Below are positions 17,672 through 26,583 of a stretch of DNA of 64,000 bases, in pieces. The stretch spans positions 1 to 64,000 of the forward strand of contig CAYOXI010000005.1 of the NCBI GenBank assembly GCA_964407855.1, in the 5' to 3' direction. Position 1 is the first letter of the stretch. Every line of letters starts with the position of its first letter. This DNA comes from SHZI01 sp964407855. Its GTDB lineage: Bacteria > Pseudomonadota > Gammaproteobacteria > Steroidobacterales > GCA-2729495. A model generated the notes under the pieces. That model was not told where the DNA came from. It did not search any database and saw only the letters and a list, made by a program, of their open reading frames with translations. Made by a program: the position numbers and the translations under genes.

Positions 17672-18985
17672 CTACTCGGGGCGCTCGTCCTCGTCGCCGC
17701 CGTTACGGTCAGCGTCAGGCCCGGCCCGGCCATCAGGGCGGCCCGGCTCCGGCGGCGCCTCCAGGTCGGCCATCAGTGATCCGTTGGTCCCGCTGCCGGC
17801 CTGGATGCCCAGGTTGAAGGTGGCAAATCCGGGCATCACCACCTGATTCAGCGCCATGCCCAGCACCCGGCCGCTGACCGGCGAGTAGATCAGCGTCTGC
17901 TCGTTGGTCACCGGGTCCGTCACGGTGCCGAGAATGTCACCGGGCGAAACCAGCTGTCCCAGCCGCACCAGCGAGAACAGGATGCCGGCCGCGTCGGAGC
18001 GGATCCAGGTGGAGCGGTAATACACCGGGCGAGGCTCGCGGAGCACATTCAGCCGCTTCACGATCTGCATGGCCACGAGCAGCCGTACGATGCCGCTGGT
18101 TCCCTCCCGCACCTGGGCCGACTGCAGCCGTCCAGGTTCGCCCGCCTCCAGCGTCACGGCCGGAATGCCGGCGTCCGTGGCCGCGCGGCGCAGCGTGCCG
18201 GGGCCGCCCGGATGGTGCAGGACCGTAAAGGCCCCGAAGCCGTTGGCAAACTTCCGCACCTTGTCGTTGCGGAGGTCGGCGCGGATCTGCGGCAGGTTGG
18301 TGCGATTCAGCGAGCCCGTGTGGATGTCAACAAGCCCGTCGCAGTGGCGAATCACATTGTCGAACAGCGACCAGGCGATCCGCGCCGCGGCACTTCCGCC
18401 GGGATTGCCGGGGAAGTAGCGGTTCAGGTCGCGGCGATCCGGCAGATACCGGGACCCGCGGCGGAACCCCTCGAGATTGACGATGGGGACCCCGATCACG
18501 GCCCCCTTCACCCGGGCAGGATCCAGGTCCTGCATCACCCGCCGGATCATCTCGATACCATTCAGCTCGTCGCCATGGATGGCCCCGGTAAGGCACAGGG
18601 TCGGCCCCTGGCCGATGCCGTTCACCACCAGCACCGGGGAGTTCCCGGACCCACCATCAAAGGATTGACCGCCGGCCCACCACAGGCGCCGCGAGGTGCC
18701 CGGGGGGATGCTTTCGCCGAGCAGCAGCAGGGATCCCGCCACCGGCTCGCCGGGCGGGTACGACGGCTCCGGTCCGGATGGCGCCTGGTCCGGAGCATCG
18801 GCGGCAACTGGTTCGCCGCTGGACGGGAGTTCGGTCGGGGACGGTGGCGCTGGGTCCGGCGCCGGGGTTGGCGCTTCGCCGCAGCCCGTCAGCGACAGGC
18901 ACAGAGACAGCACGACCGGTCCCACAATGGAGTGGCACCGGCTCCAGGACTGCGCCATCGGCAGGTGGATTTGCGGAAGTCTCAC
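17672..18985 (-). CDS. Succinylglutamate desuccinylase/aspartoacylase family lipoprotein
   Basis: M14-type zinc deacylase-like protein, 437 residues. The N-terminus has a lipoprotein signal ending LSLTGCGE, followed by a proline/alanine-rich linker (about residues 37-80). Zinc ligands are visible in GAIHGDELNGIE and in LVDIHTGS, with RRDLNRYFPG as the substrate-binding Arg-Asn pair. The acidic tail is low complexity. Most AstE/AspA proteins are cytosolic, so the lipoprotein anchor suggests a periplasmic or cell-surface substrate, which is unknown. Confidence 0.78.
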   Translation of the reverse strand: MRLPQIHLPMAQSWSRCHSIVGPVVLSLCLSLTGCGEAPTPAPDPAPPSPTELPSSGEPVAADAPDQAPSGPEPSYPPGEPVAGSLLLLGESIPPGTSRRLWWAGGQSFDGGSGNSPVLVVNGIGQGPTLCLTGAIHGDELNGIEMIRRVMQDLDPARVKGAVIGVPIVNLEGFRRGSRYLPDRRDLNRYFPGNPGGSAAARIAWSLFDNVIRHCDGLVDIHTGSLNRTNLPQIRADLRNDKVRKFANGFGAFTVLHHPGGPGTLRRAATDAGIPAVTLEAGEPGRLQSAQVREGTSGIVRLLVAMQIVKRLNVLREPRPVYYRSTWIRSDAAGILFSLVRLGQLVSPGDILGTVTDPVTNEQTLIYSPVSGRVLGMALNQVVMPGFATFNLGIQAGSGTNGSLMADLEAPPEPGRPDGRAGPDADRNGGDEDERPE

Positions 18986-19018
18986 GGCAGGGAGGTTACG
19001 GAAAGTCCGGCGTCATTC

Positions 19019-19141
19019 TGTGAAACGCTAACAGGTTTTGGCGATGGGCAGAAGAAAGGCGGGGCCGCACCGGGCCTCGCGTTGCACGTTTCCAGCGGAG
19101 TTTCATGCTGTGCGGGCGGTCCACGTATATTGTGAAACGTG
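19019..19141. repeat. GAAACG repeat cluster upstream of mltD
   Basis: TGTGAAACG occurs as a direct repeat at 19019-19027 and 19131-19139. CACGTTTC (19085-19092) and GAAACGTG (19134-19141) form a perfect 8-base inverted repeat with a 41-base loop. TATATT just before the second copy could be a -10. The 277 bases between the neighbouring genes otherwise hold no credible gene. Function unknown; an operator is possible. Confidence 0.35.
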
Positions 19142-19262
19142 TGGCAGTTCGCAAACGGGCCACCAGCTACCGTGCTGCTACACCATCCCGGAGGCAGGCA
19201 AACCTTGCCCGGTCACCGGGGATCCGTAAGATGCAGGCTACTGTCGCAGGAACCCACCGGGA

Positions 19263-20807
19263 ATGAAGCCAGCCAGATCCACGCCCAGGCGCCTGGCGCT
19301 GCTTGCCATTCTGGCTCTGCCCCTCACCGGGCTGGCAGCAGACGGGCTGCCGCGCCCGGCCGGACTGGAACCGGAAATCGGCTTCTGGCGCCAGATCTTC
19401 GCTGACGTTTCCACCAGCCAGTTCCTGGTCCACGACAACCGCTACCTCGACATCGTCTACGAGAAGGTCGACATCCCGGCCGGTGCTTCCGATGCCAGCC
19501 GCCAGCGGGCCATGGAGGCGGCCAAGGCCCGCTACACGGCAATACTCTCGAGGCTGGCGACCGGCGACCGCAAAGGGCTGGACGCCGATGAAAGGCGCGT
19601 GCTGGCGCTGTGGCAGGATCGTTCTGACCCGGCCTCGCTGCGCAGCGCTGCCGAGCGGGTGCGCGTGCAGCAGGGCCTGTCCGACCGCTTTCTGGAGGGT
19701 CTCGTGCGCTCGGGCCGGTGGCGCGAGCACATCCTGATGAGCCTCGAGCGGGCCAACGTGCCTGCGGCCCTGGTAGCACTGCCCCATGTGGAGTCCTCCT
19801 ACAATCCGGAGGCGCGCTCCTTCGTCGGCGCCGCCGGTCTCTGGCAGTTCACCGCCGGCACGGGCAGGCAGTTTCTCCGGATCGACAGTGTCGTGGATGA
19901 GCGGCGGGACCCCTTCCGGTCGAGTGAAGCCGCTGCCCGCTACCTCCGCGCAAACTACAACTCGCTCAATTCATGGCCGCTGGCGATCACTGCCTACAAC
20001 CACGGGGCCGGTGGCATGCGCCGCGCCGTCCGGGAGATGGGCACGGACAATATCGAGACCATCATCCGCAGCTACAGCGGCCCGGCCTTTGGGTTCGCCT
20101 CGCGGAATTTCTACGTCTCCTTTCTGGCTGCCGAGGAGGTGGACCGGAATGCCGAGCGGCATTTTGGTCCGGTGCGCCTCGACGACCCGGATCCCGGCTG
20201 GGTGATCGAGATGCCCGCCTACGTAGGGGCCTCGAGCCTGGCGGCCGTGCTCCAGGTACCGACCGAAACCCTTCAGGCCGCAAACCCGGCGCTGCTGCCC
20301 CCGGTCTGGGCCGGCAAGAAGTATGTGCCCCGCGGCCTGAATGTGCGTCTTCCCGGGCACGTGAATCCGGACGACGCCCGCGCGCGGCTGGCGAGCATTC
20401 CGGCCACGGATCGCAAGTCAGCCCAGGTGGCTGACCCGGTCAGCGGCACCCACAAAGTCCGGCGTGGCGAGACGCTGTCGGGCATCGCGGCCCGCTACGG
20501 CACCACTCCGGCCCGGCTGGCAAGCCTGAACGGGCTCAGCAAAGCCAATCTCATCCGGGAAGGTCAGGTCCTGAAGCTCGGAGATGGTGCCCAGGCACAG
20601 GCGAGGTCGGGCGCAGGCACGCAGGGCGGAAAGGCGACCACCCAGACGGGCACCTATGTGGTTCGGCCCGGTGACAACCTGGCCGGCATCGCGAAACGCA
20701 CGGGCGTGCCCCAGAGCCGGCTCATGGCCCTCAACGCGATCGACAATCCGCACCGCATCTTCCCGGGCCAGCGCCTGCGGCTCTCAGCTCCGGCGAGCGG
20801 CGGCTGA
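19263..20807 (+). CDS. mltD: Membrane-bound lytic murein transglycosylase D-like, with two LysM domains
   Basis: Cleaves peptidoglycan glycan strands to 1,6-anhydro products. The 514 residues comprise a signal peptide (to about residue 25), an N-terminal region, an SLT domain with catalytic Glu177 in LPHVESSYNP and AGLWQFT, and the AYNHGAGG motif. Two LysM repeats follow, at about 397-441 and 465-507, for wall binding. The hydrophobic N-terminus lacks a lipobox cysteine, so it may be periplasmic rather than lipid-anchored. It overlaps the next gene (TGATG) and likely works with that L,D-transpeptidase. Confidence 0.92.
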   Translation: MKPARSTPRRLALLAILALPLTGLAADGLPRPAGLEPEIGFWRQIFADVSTSQFLVHDNRYLDIVYEKVDIPAGASDASRQRAMEAAKARYTAILSRLATGDRKGLDADERRVLALWQDRSDPASLRSAAERVRVQQGLSDRFLEGLVRSGRWREHILMSLERANVPAALVALPHVESSYNPEARSFVGAAGLWQFTAGTGRQFLRIDSVVDERRDPFRSSEAAARYLRANYNSLNSWPLAITAYNHGAGGMRRAVREMGTDNIETIIRSYSGPAFGFASRNFYVSFLAAEEVDRNAERHFGPVRLDDPDPGWVIEMPAYVGASSLAAVLQVPTETLQAANPALLPPVWAGKKYVPRGLNVRLPGHVNPDDARARLASIPATDRKSAQVADPVSGTHKVRRGETLSGIAARYGTTPARLASLNGLSKANLIREGQVLKLGDGAQAQARSGAGTQGGKATTQTGTYVVRPGDNLAGIAKRTGVPQSRLMALNAIDNPHRIFPGQRLRLSAPASGG

Positions 20808-21319
20808 TGGGTGCCCGCGCTTTCCCGGCTGGCTGCCTGCTGGCCATGGTGCTCGGCTTTACCGGCTACGGGCCAGCGATGGCCAACGTTGTGCAGCAGG
20901 CTGATCTCGTGATCGTCCGCAAGGCCGAGCGCAAGCTCTTCCTGATGCGGGGTGAACAGGTGTTGCGCAGCTTTCCGGTGGCGCTCGGCCTCGCACCGGA
21001 CGGCCACAAGCAGCGTGAAGGCGATTTCCGCACGCCCGAGGGCAACTACCGGCTGTCGGGGCGCAATCCGAACAGCGAATTCTTCCTGGCCATCCAGATT
21101 TCATATCCCGGTCCGGATGATCTCCGCCGGGCAGCGGCCAACGGTGTGGCCCCCGGCGGAAGCATCATGATCCACGGCCTGCCCAACCAGCCGAGCCGCC
21201 CGCTCCAGTACTACCAGACCCGCGACTGGACCAACGGCTGCATTGCGGTTTCCAACTCGGACATGGTCGATATCTGGCTGATGACGCCCGACAACACGCC
21301 GATACAGATCCTCCCCTGA
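20807..21319 (+). CDS. L,D-transpeptidase (YkuD/YafK-like)
   Basis: Periplasmic cysteine enzyme of 170 residues with a signal peptide (to about residue 26). The YkuD motif is present as SIMIHGLPN with the histidine and DWTNGCIAVSN with catalytic Cys145. The early block RKAERKLFLMR and TPEGNYRLSG are typical of the YafK/ErfK branch. It may form 3-3 crosslinks, attach lipoproteins, or act as an amidase like YafK (DpaA). It is translationally coupled to mltD. Confidence 0.88.
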   Translation: MGARAFPAGCLLAMVLGFTGYGPAMANVVQQADLVIVRKAERKLFLMRGEQVLRSFPVALGLAPDGHKQREGDFRTPEGNYRLSGRNPNSEFFLAIQISYPGPDDLRRAAANGVAPGGSIMIHGLPNQPSRPLQYYQTRDWTNGCIAVSNSDMVDIWLMTPDNTPIQILP

Positions 21320-21327
21320 CCCTTCCG

Positions 21328-22695
21328 GTGGGGTTCCAGACCTATATCGAAGTGATGCCGGAGGGCGCCCTCGAGGTGCTTTCCCAGCACGAGGTCAATC
21401 GCCTCCGGAGCACCGGTGAAGGCGGGCAGCATGAGCTATTGCGCCGCTGTGCCCTGGCCGTGCTGAACTCCGGAAACATCACCGACGATACCCGCGAGGT
21501 CCTGGAGCAGCACCGGAACTTCGACATCAACATCGTCCAGCAGGACCGGGGCGTGAAGCTCGCCCTCACCGACGCGCCGGCCAGTGCTTTCGTTGACGGC
21601 GAGATGATCCGGGGCATCCGTGAGCTGCTGTTCGCCGTGCTGAGGGATGTCATCTACATCAACAGCGAGTTCTCGACCGGCGGCCACGTCGACCTGCAGA
21701 CCAGTCATGGCATCACCAACGCCGTGTTCCATGTCCTGCGCAATGCTGGCGCGCTGAAGGCTGGCGTGGAGCCGGATGTGGTCGTGTGCTGGGGTGGTCA
21801 CTCCATCAGCCGGGAGGAGTACGAGTACACCAAGGAGACGGGCTACCAGCTGGGGCTGCGCAAACTCAATGTCTGCACGGGCTGCGGCTCCGGCGCGATG
21901 AAAGGGCCGATGAAGGGTGCGACCATCGGGCATTCGAAGCAGCGCATCCGCAATGGCCGCTACATGGGCATCACGGAGCCCGGAATCATCGCCGCCGAGT
22001 CCCCGAACCCGATCGTCAACGAACTGGTGATCATGCCGGACATGGAGAAGCGGCTCGAGGCCTTCGTCCGGATCGCGCATTCAATCATCATCTTTCCCGG
22101 CGGCGTCGGTACAGCCGAGGAGATCCTCTATCTGCTCGGCGTGCTCCTTCACGCCGACAACGTCGAGACCCCCCTGCCGATGATCCTGACCGGGCCGGAA
22201 TCCAGCCGCGCTTACCTCGAGCAGATTGATGCCTTCATCGGCGTGACCCTTGGCCGCGCGGCCCAGCAGCGCTATCAGATCATCGTCAATGATCCTGTTG
22301 CGGTCTCGTCCTGGGCCAGCAGTAATGTGAGCCAGGTGCGGGACTTTCGCCATGCGCACAATGATGCCTACTACTTCAACTGGCGCCTGAAGATTGATGA
22401 CGTGTTTCAGCGACCATTCGTCGCCACGCACCAGTCGATGTCGCAACTGGTACTCAGTCGGGACCTGCCGGCTGCCGAACTGGCGGCGAACCTGCGCCGG
22501 GCCTTTTCCGGCGTGGTCAGCGGCAACATCCGCGAGGAAGGAATACGCGCAATCGAGGAGCACGGCCCCTTCGAGATTCGCGGCGACAAGGCGATCCTCG
22601 GTCACCTGGATGCGCTGCTGGCCGCGTTTGTTCAGCAGAACCGCATGAAATTGCCGGGCCGTACCTACGAGCCCTGCTTTCGCGTTGTGGTCTGA
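21328..22695 (+). CDS. ppnN: Pyrimidine/purine nucleotide 5'-monophosphate nucleosidase (LOG family)
   Basis: Splits nucleoside monophosphates into base and ribose 5-phosphate; the Escherichia coli enzyme is stimulated by (p)ppGpp. The 455 residues align over the full length with YgdH/PpnN. The LOG motif is seen as FPGGVGTAEEILYLLG, along with CTGCGSGAMKGPMKGA and WGGHSIS. The start is a GTG at 21328, nine bases after the transpeptidase stop, with no strong ribosome site. Confidence 0.94.
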   Translation: MGFQTYIEVMPEGALEVLSQHEVNRLRSTGEGGQHELLRRCALAVLNSGNITDDTREVLEQHRNFDINIVQQDRGVKLALTDAPASAFVDGEMIRGIRELLFAVLRDVIYINSEFSTGGHVDLQTSHGITNAVFHVLRNAGALKAGVEPDVVVCWGGHSISREEYEYTKETGYQLGLRKLNVCTGCGSGAMKGPMKGATIGHSKQRIRNGRYMGITEPGIIAAESPNPIVNELVIMPDMEKRLEAFVRIAHSIIIFPGGVGTAEEILYLLGVLLHADNVETPLPMILTGPESSRAYLEQIDAFIGVTLGRAAQQRYQIIVNDPVAVSSWASSNVSQVRDFRHAHNDAYYFNWRLKIDDVFQRPFVATHQSMSQLVLSRDLPAAELAANLRRAFSGVVSGNIREEGIRAIEEHGPFEIRGDKAILGHLDALLAAFVQQNRMKLPGRTYEPCFRVVV

Positions 22696-22857
22696 AGCTG
22701 CGACGTATTTCTCGCTTGCCCCTGCGCTGCGTCGGAACTCCATACAACCCGTCTGACCTTGCTCCGGCGAGGCCCTGACCCCTGTGATCCAGTTCCTTCC
22801 GGCAGAAGGGTCCGCTCCCTAGAGTTGCTGTCACGCTGAATACGCGGGGAGCCTGAC

Positions 22858-23127
22858 ATGACAGACCAGAAAAGGCAGCCGCTTTCGCCTGAGTATCCCG
22901 CTCCTCGAAACGAGGATGGCACTGTTCGCACCGAACGCGGCGGACCCAGTCTCGTTGGCCGGGATGGCAGGGACGTCAGTGGCTGGGACGCCTACCGTCG
23001 GTGGCTGAGCCGGGTACAACTGCCCGACAAGCGACGCACGGCCATGGACCCGGCGCTTTACACCTGGAAGGGCTACAGGAACTGGGCCGAGAAAGTCCGC
23101 CGGGACTGGACCCCTGAAGACAAGTAA
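22858..23127 (+). CDS. Small hypothetical protein with two Trp-Tyr-Arg-Trp motifs
   Basis: An 89-residue soluble protein that I do not recognise. The N-terminal half is polar and likely disordered. The C-terminal half holds a repeated pattern, GWDAYRRWLSRV and TWKGYRNWAEKV, each W-x2-YR-x-W-x3-V, with a third Trp near the end, which suggests two similar short helices. The ATG follows a GGGGAGC stretch acting as a ribosome site. It lies between ppnN and another small gene, upstream of htpG. Confidence 0.6.
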   Translation: MTDQKRQPLSPEYPAPRNEDGTVRTERGGPSLVGRDGRDVSGWDAYRRWLSRVQLPDKRRTAMDPALYTWKGYRNWAEKVRRDWTPEDK

Positions 23128-23199
23128 GCCCACATCACGACGGCGATTCAACGCCATGCAGAAGCCGGCGAAGACCGGATACCGGAGCCACTGACCAGC

Positions 23200-23433
23200 A
23201 TGTCCGACCACGATCACGAGACAGGCCGACCGACGTTCCGCAATGAGGAAACCGTACAGCGCCGGGCGTGGATAGACCGGGCCCTGGCCGGTGTACGGGA
23301 GCGCCTCCGGCCGCAGGAACTGGGCGGCAGCTCGCCCGAAAGCAGCCCCGGCGCGGAACCAGCCGAACCCGCCAACGCCCGCGGCGCTGGCAAGCCGCAG
23401 CTGTATCTTGTCCCCCGATCCGGCCAGGACTGA
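23200..23433 (+). CDS. Small hypothetical protein
   Basis: A 77-residue polar protein with no recognised domain. Residues 19-40 (QRRAWIDRALAGVRERLRPQ) could form an amphipathic helix. The middle is Ser/Pro/Ala-rich, and the end GKPQLYLVPRSGQD is more conserved-looking. It is located directly upstream of the htpG promoter. It could be a chance frame, but its position between co-directional genes and the absence of overlap favour a real small gene. Confidence 0.4.
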   Translation: MSDHDHETGRPTFRNEETVQRRAWIDRALAGVRERLRPQELGGSSPESSPGAEPAEPANARGAGKPQLYLVPRSGQD

Positions 23434-23444
23434 GCCAGCCGCCA

Positions 23445-23472
23445 CTTGAAATCCCGGCGGCGCGCCCTATAA
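23445..23472 (+). promoter_or_regulatory. Sigma-32-type heat-shock promoter for htpG
   Basis: CTTGAAA at 23445-23451 (exact -35), a 13-base spacer, and CCCTATAA at 23465-23472 (-10). It lies 69 bases upstream of the htpG ATG. htpG is a classical sigma-32 target, so site and gene support each other. Confidence 0.75.
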
Positions 23473-23541
23473 AGGACGCTCGCCGGGGCTGCCACCGAGC
23501 CTGCCCCGGCCATCTCCATCCACGACCGGGCCAGGACTCTC

Positions 23542-25437
23542 ATGACGGAAACAATTCGGGCAACCCACGGCTTCCAGGCCGAGGTGCAGCAGCTGCTGCA
23601 TCTGATGATCCATTCCCTGTACAGCAACCGGGAGATTTTTCTTCGGGAGCTGATCTCCAATGCATCCGATGCCGCAGACCGGCTACGGTTCGAGGCCCTC
23701 TCCAGTCCCGGGCTGCTTGAACCATCTGAGGAGCTCCGGGTGCGGGTCGAGTGCGATGCAGCCCGGCGCATCCTGACCGTTGCCGACAATGGCATTGGCA
23801 TGACCCGGGAGGAGATCATCCGCCAGCTGGGCACCATTGCCCGATCCGGCACCGGGGAGTTCCTCCGGCAGCTGAGCGGCGAGCAGCGCCGGGATGCCAA
23901 CCTCATCGGCCAGTTCGGTGTCGGCTTTTATTCGGCCTTCATCGTGGCGGACCGGGTCGAGGTCCTCAGCCGGCGGGCCGGTGCCCCGGCATCTGAGGGG
24001 GTGCACTGGGAATCAGACGGCCAGGGCGAGTTCACTGTTGAGAGCGTCGAGCTGCCGGAGCGGGGTACCCGCGTCATTCTGCACCTGCGGGAAGATGCGG
24101 CGGAGTATGCCGAGGAATTTCGGGTGCGGACCCTGATCCGCCGGTACTCGGACCATATTGCCTTCCCGGTGGTACTGGCGCTGAAGCCGGCCGAGGGTGA
24201 GGCCCGTGAGGAACCAGCCAACTCGGCCAGGGCCCTCTGGATCCGTCCCCGTACGGAAGTCTCTGACGACGAGTACCGCGAGTTCTACCAGCACGTCTCG
24301 CATGACTTTGAGGCGCCGCTGGCCTGGAGTCACAACAAGGTCGAGGGCAAGCGGGAATACGTAAGCCTGCTGTTCGTCCCGGCCCGGGCACCCTGGGACC
24401 TGTGGAACCGTGCCGGTTCGCGGGGCCTCAAGCTCTACGTCAAGCGCGTCTTCATCATGGACGATGCCGAACAGTTCCTGCCGCTCTACCTCCGCTTCAT
24501 TCGCGGGGTTGTCGATTCCAGCGATCTGTCGCTGAATGTTTCCCGGGAACTGCTGCAGCAGGATGCGGTGGTGGAGTCGATGCGTACCGGGTTGACACGC
24601 CGGGTGCTCGGCATGCTGGAAAGCCTGGCGACAGATGAACCCGAAAAATATGCGATGTTCTGGCGGGAGTTCGGCCGGGTCCTGAAAGAAGGCCCTGCCG
24701 AGGACGCGGCCAATCGTGACAGGATCGCGGGACTACTGCGTTTCTCTACTACGCACAGCGACAATGCAGTGGCGGACCAGTCGCTGGCTGCCTATGTCGA
24801 GCGGCGCCAGGCCGCCCCCGGGGACGACCTGCGCGACCAGAAAGTGATCTGGTACCTGGCCGCCGACACCTTCAACGCGGCCCGCTCCAGCCCGCACCTG
24901 GAGGTTTTTCGCCAGCGGGGCGTCGAGGTGCTACTGCTCACCGACACCATCGATGAGTGGCTCATCGGCCATCTGGGCGAATTTGACGGGCACGAGTTCC
25001 GGGACGTCAAGCGGGGCACTTTGTCCGCCGCCGCGCCGGGCGAGGAAGCCGCTTCAGCGCCGGAGTCGGGCACCGACGGTGCCCATGCCGATCTGATCCT
25101 GCGACTGGCAAAGCAGCTCGGCGAGCAGGTGGCCGAGGTCCGGACCACGAGCCGCCTGACGGCCTCGCCCGCGTGCCTGGTCATCGGCGAGCACGAGATG
25201 GGCGCCCAGATGCGCAAGCTCATGGAGGCAACCGGCCAGGCAGTGCCTGGCAGCAAGCCGATCCTCGAGATCAATCCCGGGCACCCGCTCCTGGCCCGGC
25301 TGGCGGGCCTGCCGGACGACGAGGCCTTTGCCGACCTTGCACAATTGCTGCTGGACCAGGCCCGGCTCGCGGAGGGGGGGCAGCTCGACGATCCGGGCGC
25401 CTTCGTGCAGCGCCTGAACCGGATCCTGCTAACCTGA
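23542..25437 (+). CDS. htpG: Molecular chaperone HtpG (Hsp90)
   Basis: Cytosolic ATP-dependent chaperone dimer of 631 residues, the full family length. The N-terminal GHKL ATPase shows ELISNASDAADRLRFEAL, DNGIGMTREE and GQFGVGFYSAFIVAD. The middle domain has FIRGVVDSSDLSLNVSRELLQ, and the C-terminal dimerisation domain ends normally. A sigma-32-type promoter precedes the gene. The next gene starts 4 bases after its stop. Confidence 0.97.
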   Translation: MTETIRATHGFQAEVQQLLHLMIHSLYSNREIFLRELISNASDAADRLRFEALSSPGLLEPSEELRVRVECDAARRILTVADNGIGMTREEIIRQLGTIARSGTGEFLRQLSGEQRRDANLIGQFGVGFYSAFIVADRVEVLSRRAGAPASEGVHWESDGQGEFTVESVELPERGTRVILHLREDAAEYAEEFRVRTLIRRYSDHIAFPVVLALKPAEGEAREEPANSARALWIRPRTEVSDDEYREFYQHVSHDFEAPLAWSHNKVEGKREYVSLLFVPARAPWDLWNRAGSRGLKLYVKRVFIMDDAEQFLPLYLRFIRGVVDSSDLSLNVSRELLQQDAVVESMRTGLTRRVLGMLESLATDEPEKYAMFWREFGRVLKEGPAEDAANRDRIAGLLRFSTTHSDNAVADQSLAAYVERRQAAPGDDLRDQKVIWYLAADTFNAARSSPHLEVFRQRGVEVLLLTDTIDEWLIGHLGEFDGHEFRDVKRGTLSAAAPGEEAASAPESGTDGAHADLILRLAKQLGEQVAEVRTTSRLTASPACLVIGEHEMGAQMRKLMEATGQAVPGSKPILEINPGHPLLARLAGLPDDEAFADLAQLLLDQARLAEGGQLDDPGAFVQRLNRILLT

Positions 25438-25441
25438 AGGC

Positions 25442-26092
25442 ATGACGAGTGGCCCGCCACGCCGGGAAGCGCTGAGCCTGCAGGGGCCCGCCGGCCGGCT
25501 CGAGGCCCTGCTTGATTTACCGTCGGCAGGCGCTGGTCCGGCCGTTGGTGTCATCTGCCACCCCCACCCACAGCATCAGGGCACGATGTTGAACAAGGTG
25601 GTGCACACCCTCAGCCGGGCCATGCTTGAGCTGGGAGCGCCGGTACTTCGTTTCAACTTCCGCGGGGTGGGTGCCAGCGAGGGTTCCTACGGGGACGGCA
25701 TCGGCGAGACCGACGACGTGATTGCGGTGGCTGGCTGGGCCCGGGAGCGCTACCCGGATGCCGCGCTCTGGCTGGCCGGCTTTTCTTTCGGAGCGGCCGT
25801 GACGATCCGTGCCGCGTCGGTCCTCCGGCCCCGGCACCTGGTCAGCGTGGCACCACCGGTCACGCGCATGGCGGGGCTGCTGGGTACGGTGCGCCCGGCC
25901 GGAGACTGGCTCGTGGTACAGGGTACGAGCGACGAGGTGGTTTCGGCCCGGGACGTGGAGGCGTGGACCCGGACGCTGAATCCCCCTCCGCAGCTCGTGC
26001 TGCTGCCGGATGTAGACCACTTCTTCCATGGCCGCCTGACCCTGTTGCGGGATACGGTCGTGGGTCACCTTGGCTCCGGAGATGCGCACTGA
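25442..26092 (+). CDS. Alpha/beta hydrolase (COG2945 type)
   Basis: Cytosolic serine hydrolase-like protein of 216 residues. The family signature HPHPQHQGTM near residue 41 and RFNFRGVGASEG are typical of this group. The nucleophile elbow is GFSFGA; the acid is in QGTSDEVV and the histidine in VDHFFHG, so the triad looks complete. The substrate is unknown. It sits between htpG and terB, with a TGATG overlap into terB. Confidence 0.82.
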   Translation: MTSGPPRREALSLQGPAGRLEALLDLPSAGAGPAVGVICHPHPQHQGTMLNKVVHTLSRAMLELGAPVLRFNFRGVGASEGSYGDGIGETDDVIAVAGWARERYPDAALWLAGFSFGAAVTIRAASVLRPRHLVSVAPPVTRMAGLLGTVRPAGDWLVVQGTSDEVVSARDVEAWTRTLNPPPQLVLLPDVDHFFHGRLTLLRDTVVGHLGSGDAH

Positions 26093-26583
26093 TGCTGCAG
26101 CGACTGCGAACCCTGCTCACCACCGTCACCGGGCCTGTGGCCGGCGAGGATCCGGAAGCCCACGTGCGGCTGTGCGTGGCAGCTTTGCTGGTGGAGATCG
26201 CCCGGGCCGATCACCAGGACCATGATGCGGAATACGAGGCGATCGCGTCGCTGATCGGCCGCTACTTTTTGCTCGATCAGCAGGCCTCGGCAGAACTGAT
26301 GACCGAGGCCCGGGAGGCGGTGGACGGGGCCACTTCGCTGCGGGAATTTACCGCGCCGCTGCACGAGAAGCTCTCGGTGGCCGACAAGCAGCAGATCATC
26401 GGCATGCTCTGGGAGGTTGCCCTCCAGGACCGGAATCTCGACAGGTACGAGGACTACCTGATCGGCAAGGTGGCCGAGCTGCTCTATGTGCCGCGGGGTG
26501 ATGTGGTGCGGCTGCGCTTCCAGGCAACGGCGCGCGAGACTCTGAACCAGAGTCCGAACCCAGGTCTGGACGAGGACAGCTAG
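26092..26583 (+). CDS. TerB family (tellurite resistance TerB-like) protein
   Basis: A 163-residue all-helical protein with the TerB/DUF533-like layout: LLVEIARADHQDHDAEYEAIASLI and LWEVALQDRNLDRYEDYLIGKVA, each carrying acidic residues likely to bind metal. The start at 26092 overlaps the hydrolase stop. Stand-alone TerB proteins are widespread outside tellurite operons and no other ter gene is near, so tellurite resistance should not be assumed. Its TAG stop shares CTAG with the convergent gene. Confidence 0.82.
   Translation: MLQRLRTLLTTVTGPVAGEDPEAHVRLCVAALLVEIARADHQDHDAEYEAIASLIGRYFLLDQQASAELMTEAREAVDGATSLREFTAPLHEKLSVADKQQIIGMLWEVALQDRNLDRYEDYLIGKVAELLYVPRGDVVRLRFQATARETLNQSPNPGLDEDS

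Noticed and set aside
19038..19229. Small cysteine-containing frame (YCETCGSSQTGH) upstream of mltD
   Set aside because: No ribosome site, overlaps the repeat cluster and probable promoter, and no family resemblance.
26092..26583. Tellurite resistance locus
   Set aside because: Only a lone TerB-like gene is present; no terZ, terC, terD or related genes are near.
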